This document shows positions 1-5,733 of a stretch of DNA of 9,085 bases, piece by piece. The stretch's first letter is position 1, and the number at the start of each line of letters is the position of its first letter. The notes beneath the pieces are model-generated. The model was not told the DNA's origin. It was given only the letters and a program-made list of their open reading frames with translations, and searched no databases. The position numbers and the translations under genes are program-made. Source of the DNA: JACDAN01 sp035711385 (GTDB taxonomy: Bacteria; Actinomycetota; Thermoleophilia; Gaiellales; Gaiellaceae); contig DASTCG010000114.1 of assembly GCA_035711385.1 (NCBI GenBank), forward strand, positions 1 to 9,085, in the 5' to 3' direction.

Positions 1-569
1 AGGTGGACGACCGCACGGCTCAGGCGGTAGATCCGCTGCGCCGGGTTCTCCGTGTCCTCGTCGAAGACCTCCGCTTCGACCTCGTTGATGTCGGTGTCGA
101 GCTCCTGGATCACCTGGAGGTAGTCGTCGACCACCCGGTCGACGATCGCGTAGAGCGCGGCGGCCGGCCCCTGGCTCAGCAGGTCAGGACGCCTCTCCAT
201 CCGCTCGCGTACCTGGTGGAGCGGCGTCTCCCCGTGACGCACGGTCACGATGAACCCGTCGCCCATGAAGAGCAGGATCTCGCCGAACTCGACGTGGTCC
301 TCGGCGTACCGCACGGTCTTCAGGACGAGGAAGAGCGAGTCGCCGTAGACCTCGAGCTTGGGGCGCTGGTGACCCTTGCGGGCGTCTTCGACCGCGAGCT
401 CGTGGAGGTCGAACTCGCGCCGCACGCGCTCGAACTCTTCCTCGCTCGGGTCGTGGAGGCCGATCCACGCGAAGGAGTTCGGAGCCCGGCTCTGCTCGAA
501 GGTCTCGTCGAGCGGGACCTCGCTCGGCGCCCGCTTGCCGTTCTGGTAGACGGCGCAGTCGACGATCAT
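1..569 (-). CDS. corA: CorA-family magnesium/cobalt transporter, N-terminal part (cut by window edge)
   Basis: The first 189 residues of a CorA-like divalent cation channel; the gene continues beyond the left edge. What is visible is the cytoplasmic N-terminal domain. It contains the family-typical stretch VEDARKGHQRPKLEVYGDSL (residues 60-79), followed by strand-rich sequence (FLVLKTVRY, GEILLFMGDGFIVTVRHGE) and then the long amphipathic helix (about 137-189, LYAIVDRVVDDYLQVIQELD) that in CorA leads to the membrane. The transmembrane helices and the GMN selectivity motif lie outside the window, so transport competence cannot be checked. The ATG at 569 overlaps the stop of the upstream pseudouridine synthase as ATGA, which suggests translational coupling; no separate promoter is evident. 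CorA proteins take up Mg2+ (also Co2+/Ni2+) as pentamers in the cytoplasmic membrane. Family assignment is confident; the ion specificity is not readable. Confidence 0.9.
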   Translation of the reverse strand, partial: MIVDCAVYQNGKRAPSEVPLDETFEQSRAPNSFAWIGLHDPSEEEFERVRREFDLHELAVEDARKGHQRPKLEVYGDSLFLVLKTVRYAEDHVEFGEILLFMGDGFIVTVRHGETPLHQVRERMERRPDLLSQGPAAALYAIVDRVVDDYLQVIQELDTDINEVEAEVFDEDTENPAQRIYRLSRAVVH

Positions 570-1252
570 CGGACTGAGCGTAACGCCGCCAATTCGCCTG
601 CGGTGAGCTCACGCCATGCTCCCGGCTCGAGGCCGTCCACGGTCAGCCCGGCGTACCGGCTCCGGTGCAGTCTCCGCACCGGATGGCCGACCGCCTCGAG
701 CATCCGCCTGACCTGCCGGTTGCGTCCCTCGTGGAGGGCGAGCTCGACCCGGGAGGGGCCCAGGCGGCGGGCGCGGGCCGGGGCGGTCCGCCCGTCCTCG
801 AGCTCGATGCCCTCCTCGAGCTGCCGAAGCGCCGCGTCGGACGGCTCCCCCTCGACCTCGGCCTCGTAGACCTTCTCCACCTCGTATCTCGGGTGGGCTA
901 GCCGGTGAGCGAGCTCTCCGTCGTTCGTGAGGAGCAGGACGCCCGTCGTGTCCGCATCGAGGCGGCCGACGGGGACGACCCGCGAGGCGTGCCGGACGAG
1001 CCCGACGACCGTCGGGCGGCTCCGGGGGTCCGCGGCGGTCGTCACGACGCCCGCGGGCTTGTGCAGGAGCACGTAGGCGAGCGGCTGCGGCGAAACCGGC
1101 CGCCCGTCCACCTCCACCCGGTCGCCGGCCTCCACGAACGTGTTCAGCTGCCCCGGCTCGCCGTTGACCCGGACACGCCCCGCCTGGATCAGCGCGTCCG
1201 CCTTTCGCCGGGAGGCGACCCCGGCCCGCGCGAGGTACGCGTTCAGCCGCAT
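566..1252 (-). CDS. rluB: RluB/RsuA-family rRNA pseudouridine synthase
   Basis: A 228-aa enzyme of the RsuA/RluB/RluE/RluF family, which isomerises a specific uridine to pseudouridine in ribosomal RNA. Residues 1-60 form the S4 RNA-binding domain (MRLNAYLARAGVASRRKADA, then GRVRVNGE). The catalytic domain follows with LLHKPAGVV (62-70), the GRLDADTTG motif (96-104) whose Asp99 is the expected nucleophile, and EGRNRQVRRM (175-184), all typical of the family. The reading frame stays open to an ATG at 1291, adding 13 residues (MNRVFRTFGNRSV). The 1252 start was chosen because family members begin with MRLNxYLA; the upstream ATG has only a weak, very close AAGGG. The stop overlaps the corA start. 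In many Gram-positive bacteria this gene follows scpA-scpB; here scpB is 4.5 kb away on the same strand. RluB versus another subfamily (16S or 23S target) is not certain. Confidence 0.9.
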   Translation of the reverse strand: MRLNAYLARAGVASRRKADALIQAGRVRVNGEPGQLNTFVEAGDRVEVDGRPVSPQPLAYVLLHKPAGVVTTAADPRSRPTVVGLVRHASRVVPVGRLDADTTGVLLLTNDGELAHRLAHPRYEVEKVYEAEVEGEPSDAALRQLEEGIELEDGRTAPARARRLGPSRVELALHEGRNRQVRRMLEAVGHPVRRLHRSRYAGLTVDGLEPGAWRELTAGELAALRSVR

Positions 1253-1324
1253 AACGGAACGGTTACCGAAAGTCCTAAAGACGCGGTTCATGGACCCTTA
1301 ACGTCTCTGGGGTACGCGAGAAGT

Positions 1325-1360
1325 AGGGCCGCGCGTGGTAGGGGGCAGGCGCGCGGCCCT
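1325..1360. repeat. Perfect 11-bp inverted repeat upstream of rluB
   Basis: AGGGCCGCGCG (1325-1335) and its exact reverse complement CGCGCGGCCCT (1350-1360) flank a 14-nt spacer. The hairpin would be very stable. There is no T-run on either side, so it is not a classical intrinsic terminator. It lies 72 nt upstream of the preferred rluB start, where it could be a leader hairpin, an operator, or a relic terminator of the decayed gene to its right. Confidence 0.6.
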
Positions 1361-1412
1361 CTCAACCGCCCCTGGACCGCTCTCATCCGGGTGGACGCGT
1401 TGAACGCCGGTC

Positions 1413-1561
1413 CTGACAGAGATCACGCCCTACCTGCTGTCCGAGGACGCCGAGGCGGCGGTCGCGTTCCTCACGCGCGCCTTCGGCTTCCGCGAGCACT
1501 TCAGGACGATCGGCGGCGCCGGTGGCCTCCACGTGGAGCTGCGGCTCGACGACGAGCCGGT
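1413..1561 (+). pseudogene. VOC/PhnB-like (glyoxalase superfamily) N-terminal remnant
   Basis: In one plus-strand frame the sequence reads (L)TEITPYLLSEDAEAAV, then AFLTRAFGFREHF, then GGLHVELRLDDEP. This is the typical opening of a PhnB/VOC-superfamily domain: a first beta strand, the helix with AFxxRAFGF, and the HxELRL strand with its metal-ligand-like histidine. The frame has a stop at 1401-1403 and no ATG/GTG/TTG before the conserved part; a CTG at 1413 stands where the initiator would be. After about residue 50 the similarity ends abruptly and the frame runs through unrelated serine-rich sequence to a TAG at 1671-1673. A full VOC domain of this kind is about 120-140 residues, so more than half is missing. 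I read it as a dead 5' fragment. Confidence 0.7.
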
Positions 1562-1642
1562 GCGCGGCTCGTCTTCGCAGCTGTTCTCTCCGTGTGGGAG
1601 CGACAAGACAGGCGCGACATCGCCGAGGAGCTTCGAGGCTAG
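1562..1642 (+). pseudogene. C-terminal fragment of an unidentified protein
   Basis: Right after the VOC-like similarity ends, the next plus-strand frame reads ARLVFAAVLSVWERQDRRD followed by IAEELRG and a TAG stop at 1640-1642. The pattern of a hydrophobic helix, Trp, then an Asp-Arg-rich helix ending in Glu-Leu-Arg resembles the last helix of actinobacterial MarR-type regulators, but 26 residues are too few to be sure. There is no coding-like sequence in this frame upstream of 1562 and no start codon of its own. The arrangement looks like a deletion that joined the front of one gene to the end of another. It could also be a chance open frame. Confidence 0.35.
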
Positions 1643-1670
1643 CGCCGCATCCGTCCCGCCTTCGCCGCTC

Positions 1671-1676
1671 TAGGCT
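1671..1676 (+). promoter_or_regulatory. Possible -10 box (TAGGCT) for leaderless oxidoreductase mRNA
   Basis: TAGGCT fits the TANNNT -10 pattern of actinobacteria and ends 7 nt before the ATG at 1684, the spacing expected if transcription starts at the initiator codon. No Shine-Dalgarno sequence is visible before this ATG, which agrees with a leaderless transcript. No clear -35 box is seen. Confidence 0.35.
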
Positions 1677-1683
1677 GCGTTGG

Positions 1684-2556
1684 ATGCAGCTCGCGCTCAT
1701 GGTCGAGGGCCAGGAGGGCGTCTCCTGGAAGCAGTGGCTCGCGCTGGCGGCGGCTTGCGAGCGGCACGGCCTCGGCGCGCTCTTCCGTTCCGACCACTAC
1801 CTCTCGCCGACTGATCCGGCGCGCCCGGCCACGGACGCGTGGACGCTGCTCGGCGCGCTCGCCGCCCGCACCGAGACGCTTCGGCTCGGCACGCTCGTCT
1901 CGCCCGTCACCTTCCGGCACCCCGCCGTGGTCGCGAAGGCGGCGGCGACCGCCGACCACGTCTCCGGCGGCCGGGTCGAGGTGGGGATGGGAGCCGGCTG
2001 GATGACCGAGGAGCACGAGCGCTTCGGCATCCCCTTCGACGCGACGAGGGAGCGGCTGCGGATGCTCGCCGAGCACGTCGAGCGGGTCGACCGGCAGCTG
2101 CGCGAGGATCCGCTGGTCGTCCAGCGACCGCGGCCGCCGCTGATCGTCGGGGGGAGCGCCGGGCGCGGCACCGCCGAGCCGGCCGCCCGCTTCGCCGACG
2201 AGTACAACACCTTCGGCGTCGACGCCGCCGAGGCCCGCCGCCGTCGGAAGAAGCTCGACGAGGCCTGCGAGAGCGTGGGACGCGATCCGGCCTCGCTCCG
2301 CTTCTCGCTGATGACCCCGTTCCTGCTCGGCCGGGACCATGCACGGCGCTTCGTGGAGATCTATCCCGGGTCCGGCTCCCCGGACGAGGTGTTCGAGGCG
2401 CTGCGTCGCCGCGGGCTCGCGGGCAGCACGGGCGACCTCGTCGATGGCCTCGGGGAGTTCGAAGCAGCCGGTGTCGAGCGGGTCATGCTCCAGCACGTCG
2501 TCCACGACGACCTCGACGCCGTCGCCGCGCTAGGAGAAATCTCCTCCCTCATCTAA
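1684..2556 (+). CDS. LLM-class (luciferase-like) F420-dependent-type oxidoreductase
   Basis: A 290-aa TIM-barrel protein of the bacterial luciferase-like superfamily, closest in style to the Rv1855c-like group that starts with MxxxLMVEGQEGVSW. Visible family marks: FRSDHYLS (34-41), TLRLGTLVSPVTFRHP (65-80), the signature GRVEVGMGAGWMTEEHERFG (96-115), PPLIVGGSAGRG (151-162) and ADEYNTFG (171-178). These proteins usually bind coenzyme F420 (some FMN) and carry out hydride transfers in the cytoplasm; the substrate cannot be deduced. The segment between the helix at about 124-140 and PPLIVGG is shorter than usual, lacking the common FxGxxYxL stretch. The frame is open upstream to 1522, but that part overlaps debris and the N-terminus MQLALMVEGQ fits the first beta strand, so the ATG at 1684 was chosen. 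A methyltransferase gene begins 9 nt after the stop. Confidence 0.9.
   Translation: MQLALMVEGQEGVSWKQWLALAAACERHGLGALFRSDHYLSPTDPARPATDAWTLLGALAARTETLRLGTLVSPVTFRHPAVVAKAAATADHVSGGRVEVGMGAGWMTEEHERFGIPFDATRERLRMLAEHVERVDRQLREDPLVVQRPRPPLIVGGSAGRGTAEPAARFADEYNTFGVDAAEARRRRKKLDEACESVGRDPASLRFSLMTPFLLGRDHARRFVEIYPGSGSPDEVFEALRRRGLAGSTGDLVDGLGEFEAAGVERVMLQHVVHDDLDAVAALGEISSLI
2532..2545. repeat. Short palindrome at the 3' end of the oxidoreductase gene
   Basis: AGGAGA-AA-TCTCCT is a perfect 6-bp inverted repeat with a 2-nt centre, lying in the last codons of the oxidoreductase gene 20 nt before the methyltransferase GTG. It could be an operator for the downstream gene or simple coincidence with the encoded Gly-Glu-Ile-Ser-Ser. 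Confidence 0.3.
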
Positions 2557-2559
2557 AGT
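2554..2559 (+). promoter_or_regulatory. Possible -10 box (TAAAGT) for the methyltransferase
   Basis: TAAAGT fits TANNNT, includes the oxidoreductase stop codon, and ends 6 nt before the GTG at 2566. This spacing would give a leaderless mRNA. A weak AGG directly against the GTG is too close to be a good ribosome binding site. Read-through from the oxidoreductase gene remains possible. Confidence 0.3.
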
Positions 2560-2565
2560 CGCAGG

Positions 2566-3648
2566 GTGGCCGCGGCCGACACGGAGCGCCGCGATGCGCT
2601 CGTCGAGCGACTCTTCCAGGCCGTTCTCGGCTTCAACGACCTGCTTGCCGTCTACATGGGCGACAGGCTCGGTCTCTACGCGGCGCTCGCGGGGGGAGCC
2701 GCGACCCCGGCCGAGGTCGCGGCGGCGACCGGCTGCGACGAGCGATACGTCCGCGAGTGGCTTGAGCACCAAGCCGTCGGGGACGTGCTCGAGGTCGAGG
2801 ACGTGAGCGCCGAGCCCGGCGACCGCCGCTACCGGATCCCGCCCGGACACGCCGAGGTGCTGCTCGACCGCGACAGCGTCAACTACATGGCGGCCTTCGC
2901 CCGGATGACGGTCGGGACGGTCGAGCCGCTACCCCAGGTGCTCGCGGCTTTCCGTTCGGGCGAGGGCGTGCCCTACTCCGCCTATCCCGCCGACTTCCTC
3001 GAGGGGCAGGGGGAGATGAACCGGACGCAGTACATCAACCTGCTCGCCTCCGAATGGCTTCCTGCCCTGCCGGACGTCGAGGAGCGGCTGCGTTCCGGCT
3101 CCGCTCGGGTCGCCGACGTCGCCTGCGGCACCGGCTGGTCGAGCATCTCGATCGCCAGGGCGTATCCCGGTGTGCACGTGGACGGGTTCGACCTCGACCC
3201 GGAGTCGATCATGCTCGCCCGCTCCGCCGTCGCGGCCGAGGGCCTCGGCGAGCGGGTGGACTTCCAGGTTCGCGACGCCGCCGACCCCGCGCTCGCGCAT
3301 CGCTACGACCTCGTGACCGTGTTCGAGGCGATCCACGACCTCGCGAAGCCGGTCGAGGCGCTCGCCGCGATCCGGGACCTCCTCGCCGACGGCGGCGTGG
3401 CGCTCGTGGCCGACGAGAAGGTGGCAGACGTGTTCACGGCACCCGGCGACGACGTCGAGCGGGTGATGTACGGGTGGTCGATCCTGCATTGCCTCCCGGT
3501 CGGTCGCGTCGAGCAACCGTCCGCCGAGACGGGGACGGCGATGCGCGAGTCGACGTTCCGCCGGTACGCGGAGGAGGCCGGGTTCTCCGAGGTCAGCGTC
3601 GTGCCGATCGCGCACGACTTCTGGCGCTTCTACCGACTGGCGCCCTAG
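2566..3648 (+). CDS. Rv2258c-like SAM-dependent methyltransferase with N-terminal winged helix
   Basis: A 360-aa class I methyltransferase. Residues 8-100 form an all-helical/winged-helix region (FNDLLAVYMGDRLGLYAAL, TPAEVAAATGCDERYVREWL, then RYRIPPGHAEVLL) as in O-methyltransferases and Rv2258c-like proteins, where it serves dimerisation or substrate covering rather than DNA binding. The Rossmann domain follows: SAM motif I VADVACGTGW (182-191), the acidic strand end GFDLDPESI (207-215, Asp209/Asp211 as ribose-binding candidates), DAADPALAHRYDLVTVFEAI (237-256), and ADGGVALVADEK (274-285). The acceptor is unknown. It starts with GTG 9 nt after the oxidoreductase stop on the same strand, so the two probably act in one pathway or are co-expressed. 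Length and domain order are normal and I see no damage. Confidence 0.85.
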   Translation: MAAADTERRDALVERLFQAVLGFNDLLAVYMGDRLGLYAALAGGAATPAEVAAATGCDERYVREWLEHQAVGDVLEVEDVSAEPGDRRYRIPPGHAEVLLDRDSVNYMAAFARMTVGTVEPLPQVLAAFRSGEGVPYSAYPADFLEGQGEMNRTQYINLLASEWLPALPDVEERLRSGSARVADVACGTGWSSISIARAYPGVHVDGFDLDPESIMLARSAVAAEGLGERVDFQVRDAADPALAHRYDLVTVFEAIHDLAKPVEALAAIRDLLADGGVALVADEKVADVFTAPGDDVERVMYGWSILHCLPVGRVEQPSAETGTAMRESTFRRYAEEAGFSEVSVVPIAHDFWRFYRLAP

Positions 3649-3715
3649 GAGGGATTGGCGGGAAATCGCTCGTAGCGCAGCTTGGCGGCATAGCCGGTTT
3701 TCCGCCAACCCTCCT
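3647..3715. terminator. Large imperfect palindrome filling the convergent gap; likely bidirectional terminator
   Basis: The left arm AGGAGGG-A-TTGGCGG (3647-3661) pairs with CCGCCAA-CCCTCCT (3702-3715), giving 14 base pairs with one bulged A; a few more pairs (GAAA with TTTT, 3662-3665 and 3698-3701) may extend it. The 32-nt inner part folds again: CGCT-CGT-AGCG (3667-3677) and GGC/GCC (3684-3694). TTGGCGG occurs twice (3655-3661 and 3682-3688), so the right arm can choose between two partners. It begins in the methyltransferase stop codon and ends one base before the permease stop codon, exactly where a terminator shared by two convergent genes would be. There is no long T-run after either arm. 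Confidence 0.7.
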
Positions 3716-4519
3716 TCAGGGGACCTGGAGGTCGCGGCGCTCGAGCAAGGCCGCGCCGGCGGCGAGAGCGACGACCGCCGCGGCGGCGAGCACGAGGCAG
3801 CCGCCGTAGCGGACGCCCGTCGAGAGCGGTGACTGGCCCGCCCACCAGAAGGTCGACACGAACCGGAACGGCCTCAGCCAGGAGGCGAGATCCTGGAGGC
3901 CGTTCACCAGATAGCCGACGGCGGCGAACCCCGCCGGGATCGCGATCGCGAGCCCGCGCCCGGGACGGGCTGCGCCGACGGCGACGGCGAGCCACGCGTA
4001 GAGGATCCCGAGCAGCGCGAGCGCGAGCGAGGCGCCGGCGAGGCGCTCGAAGGAGAGGTCGAGCCCGACGACGGGATCGAACGCCGCGATCGTGAGAAAG
4101 GCGACGCCCGAGACGACCGCGACCTCGAGGGCGACGGCTACTCCCTTCGCGAGCACGGCGCTGCGCCGGCGGAGCGGGTAGGCGAGCAGCAGCTCGAGCC
4201 TCCCCGCCTCCTCCTCCCCGGCGATCGTCCGGCTTCCGGCTCCGATCGCGAGTACGAGCACGAGCAGCGGCAGCATGAGGTTGAAGAGCTCCGTGTCCAT
4301 GTAGCCGCGCCCGGTCGTGAGGAGGACGTCGGAGAGGCCGAAGAGATCCTTCAACGCGGACGGATAGTCCTCGACGACATTCTCGAAGTTCTCGGACCCC
4401 TTGACGGACGTGAAGGTGGCCGCGAGCAGCGCGACGTACGCGGCGATCCCGATGCTCCAGGCGATCAGCGCCCGGATGCGGTCCCGGAGGCCGCGGTTGA
4501 CGAGCTCAGCCGCCCCCAT
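3716..4519 (-). CDS. ABC-2 type transporter permease
   Basis: A 267-aa membrane protein with about six transmembrane segments near residues 16-36, 78-96, 121-146, 160-183, 188-208 and 237-258. The cytoplasmic stretch between helices 2 and 3, SRTIAGEEEAGRLELLLAYP (96-115), is the conserved coupling region of ABC-2 exporter subunits (E-x-x-x-G-x-LE-L-LLA-x-P). It should pair with the ATPase encoded just upstream, since the two genes overlap by 14 nt and GGGAG (4524-4528) serves as an internal ribosome binding site. The extracellular loop 37-77 includes a Tyr/Phe-rich region. Such pairs usually export drugs, lipids or peptides, or act in membrane homeostasis; no substrate can be named. The stop is one base past the shared palindrome with the convergent methyltransferase gene. 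Confidence 0.88.
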   Translation of the reverse strand: MGAAELVNRGLRDRIRALIAWSIGIAAYVALLAATFTSVKGSENFENVVEDYPSALKDLFGLSDVLLTTGRGYMDTELFNLMLPLLVLVLAIGAGSRTIAGEEEAGRLELLLAYPLRRRSAVLAKGVAVALEVAVVSGVAFLTIAAFDPVVGLDLSFERLAGASLALALLGILYAWLAVAVGAARPGRGLAIAIPAGFAAVGYLVNGLQDLASWLRPFRFVSTFWWAGQSPLSTGVRYGGCLVLAAAAVVALAAGAALLERRDLQVP

Positions 4520-5423
4520 CGTTCTCCCGGTAGAGCTCGAGGAAGATCTCCTCCAGGTCGGCCGGCTCGGAGACGAAGTCGGCGATCCGGTGTCTCGCCG
4601 CCTCCTTCACGATCGCGTCCATCGCGGTCTCCGGTGCCGCGAGCCGAACCGTCGAGCCGTCCGCGCTCCGGACGCGCACACCGTCCACCGTCGTGAAGAC
4701 CGATGGCTCCACGGGCTCGCGAAAGCGGATCTCGACCTGTCGAAGCGAGCGCTCGCGCAGCGAGGCGACGGAGTCGACGTCGATCAGGCGCCCGTTGCGG
4801 ATGATCCCGACGCGGTCGGCGATCCGCTGGACCTCCTCGAGCGAGTGCGACGAGAGGAAGACCGTCCGGCCCTCCGCGGCCGTCTCACGTGCCAGCCCGC
4901 GGAACTCTTCCTGGTTGAGCGGATCGAGCCCCGAGGTGGGCTCGTCGAGGATCAGCACCTCGGGGCGGTGCATGAAGGCCTGGACGAGCCCGAGCTTCTG
5001 CCGGTTGCCCTTCGAGAGCTCGTGGATCGGCCGGTCGAGGACGCACTCGAACCGCCGGACGAGGTCGTCCGTCGTCGCGCGGTCCGCCCCGCCGCGGAGC
5101 CGCGCCAGCGAGTCGAGCTGCTCCCGGCCGGTCAGACGGTCGTTCAGCCGCAGGTCGCCCGGCAGGTAGCCGATCCGCCGACGCGCCTCGACGCCGTCTC
5201 GCCGCGTGTCGAGGCCGGCGATCGCCGCGCTGCCGGCAGTCGGCCGGATCAGGTCGAGGAGGAGCCGGATCGTCGTGCTCTTGCCGGCGCCGTTCGGGCC
5301 GAGGTACCCGAAGACCTCGCCGCGCGCGACCGCGAGGTCGAGTCCGACGAGCGCCCGGACGCCGCTCGGGTACGTCTTGGAGAGGCCGCGCGCCTCGATC
5401 GCCGGAGGCTCAGTTCCAGGCAC
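4506..5423 (-). CDS. ABC-2 exporter ATP-binding protein
   Basis: A 305-aa nucleotide-binding subunit. Motifs in order: Walker A GPNGAGKST (42-50), Q-loop region around YLPGDLRLND (86-95, with no obvious Gln), signature LSKGNRQK (136-143, in place of LSGGQ), Walker B VLILDEPTSGLDP (156-168) with catalytic Glu161, and H-loop SSHSLEEV (191-198, His193). A C-terminal domain (about 225-300) of the DUF4162/DrrA type follows. LSKGN variants are usual among drug and bacteriocin ABC-2 exporters (DrrA, BcrA, NatA-like). The start is a GTG at 5423; a nearer ATG at 5432 is out of frame. No Shine-Dalgarno is visible, but a TAGCAT box ends 6 nt upstream. It lies 19 nt after the small membrane protein gene in the same direction and overlaps its permease gene. 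Confidence 0.92.
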   Translation of the reverse strand: MPGTEPPAIEARGLSKTYPSGVRALVGLDLAVARGEVFGYLGPNGAGKSTTIRLLLDLIRPTAGSAAIAGLDTRRDGVEARRRIGYLPGDLRLNDRLTGREQLDSLARLRGGADRATTDDLVRRFECVLDRPIHELSKGNRQKLGLVQAFMHRPEVLILDEPTSGLDPLNQEEFRGLARETAAEGRTVFLSSHSLEEVQRIADRVGIIRNGRLIDVDSVASLRERSLRQVEIRFREPVEPSVFTTVDGVRVRSADGSTVRLAAPETAMDAIVKEAARHRIADFVSEPADLEEIFLELYRENDGGG

Positions 5424-5429
5424 CGGGGC

Positions 5430-5435
5430 ATGCTA
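5430..5435 (-). promoter_or_regulatory. Possible -10 box (TAGCAT) for the ABC exporter genes
   Basis: On the minus strand TAGCAT is followed by six nucleotides and then the GTG of the ATPase gene. This is the same spacing as the boxes before the oxidoreductase and methyltransferase genes and would give a leaderless exporter mRNA separate from the scp operon. No convincing -35 hexamer was found. Confidence 0.3.
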
Positions 5436-5442
5436 TGCACGG

Positions 5443-5730
5443 CTAGTTCGCCGTGATCGAGACCAATCCGGCGAAGCCGGCCACGAGCCCCATGCACACC
5501 AGGACGACGCCGATCCAGAGCGCTGGCCGATCCCGGATCGCGGTCGAGATCAGCGCCGAAACCGCGACCACGTTGACTCCCACCATCAGCACGAAGAACG
5601 CGCGGTGGTCGCCGTGCGTCTCCCAATATGAGCGCCCGTCCTGGTAGTAACGGTCGTCGCTTGCGGCTCGCAGAACCAGCGCGACGACGACGAGGCCGGG
5701 GACGACGGCGAGCGCGCCCGCAGCACGCAC
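5443..5730 (-). CDS. Small three-helix membrane protein, function unknown
   Basis: A 95-aa protein that I do not recognise. It has three hydrophobic segments: residues 3-20 (AAGALAVVPGLVVVALVL), 43-62 (RAFFVLMVGVNVVAVSALIS) and 70-93 (ALWIGVVLVCMGLVAGFAGL...). A polar, aromatic-rich loop (DDRYYQDGRSYWETHGDHR, 25-43) joins the first two. The start is a GTG only 3 nt after the scpB stop, so it is almost surely translated with scpB. The next gene, the ABC ATPase, follows after 19 nt. It might be an accessory part of that exporter or simply an operon passenger. Codon use is GC-rich like its neighbours and the hydrophobic pattern is too regular for a shadow frame. Confidence 0.7.
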   Translation of the reverse strand: MRAAGALAVVPGLVVVALVLRAASDDRYYQDGRSYWETHGDHRAFFVLMVGVNVVAVSALISTAIRDRPALWIGVVLVCMGLVAGFAGLVSITAN

Positions 5731-5733
5731 GAC

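Larger units (their letters stand above)
1253..1683. other. Gene-poor gap with inverted repeat and gene debris
   Basis: This 431-nt divergent gap separates the minus-strand pseudouridine synthase from the plus-strand oxidoreductase. It holds a perfect 11-bp inverted repeat near its left end and two coding remnants in its right half, each listed separately. Open frames crossing it on either strand have arginine/proline-rich translations without recognisable motifs and look like GC-rich shadow frames. Promoters for the two flanking genes should lie here, but I find no convincing TTGACA/TATAAT pair for the minus-strand gene. Confidence 0.6.

Noticed and set aside
3..869. Long plus-strand open frame opposite the transporter and pseudouridine synthase genes
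   Set aside because: Its translation is antisense to clear CorA and RluB motifs and has no recognisable domain; it is a GC-rich shadow frame.
905..1642. 245-codon plus-strand frame spanning the rluB antisense and the gap
   Set aside because: Only its last 26 residues look protein-like and are reported as a fragment; the rest is antisense to rluB or arginine-rich noise.
1639..2505. 288-codon minus-strand open frame opposite the oxidoreductase
   Set aside because: The plus strand encodes an unmistakable LLM protein; this frame is its antisense shadow.
1839..2765. 308-codon plus-strand frame overlapping the oxidoreductase
   Set aside because: Arginine- and alanine-dominated text from an out-of-frame reading of the real gene.
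4401..5456. 351-codon plus-strand open frame opposite the ABC exporter genes
   Set aside because: The minus strand carries Walker A, signature, Walker B and H-loop in order; the plus-strand translation has no domain.
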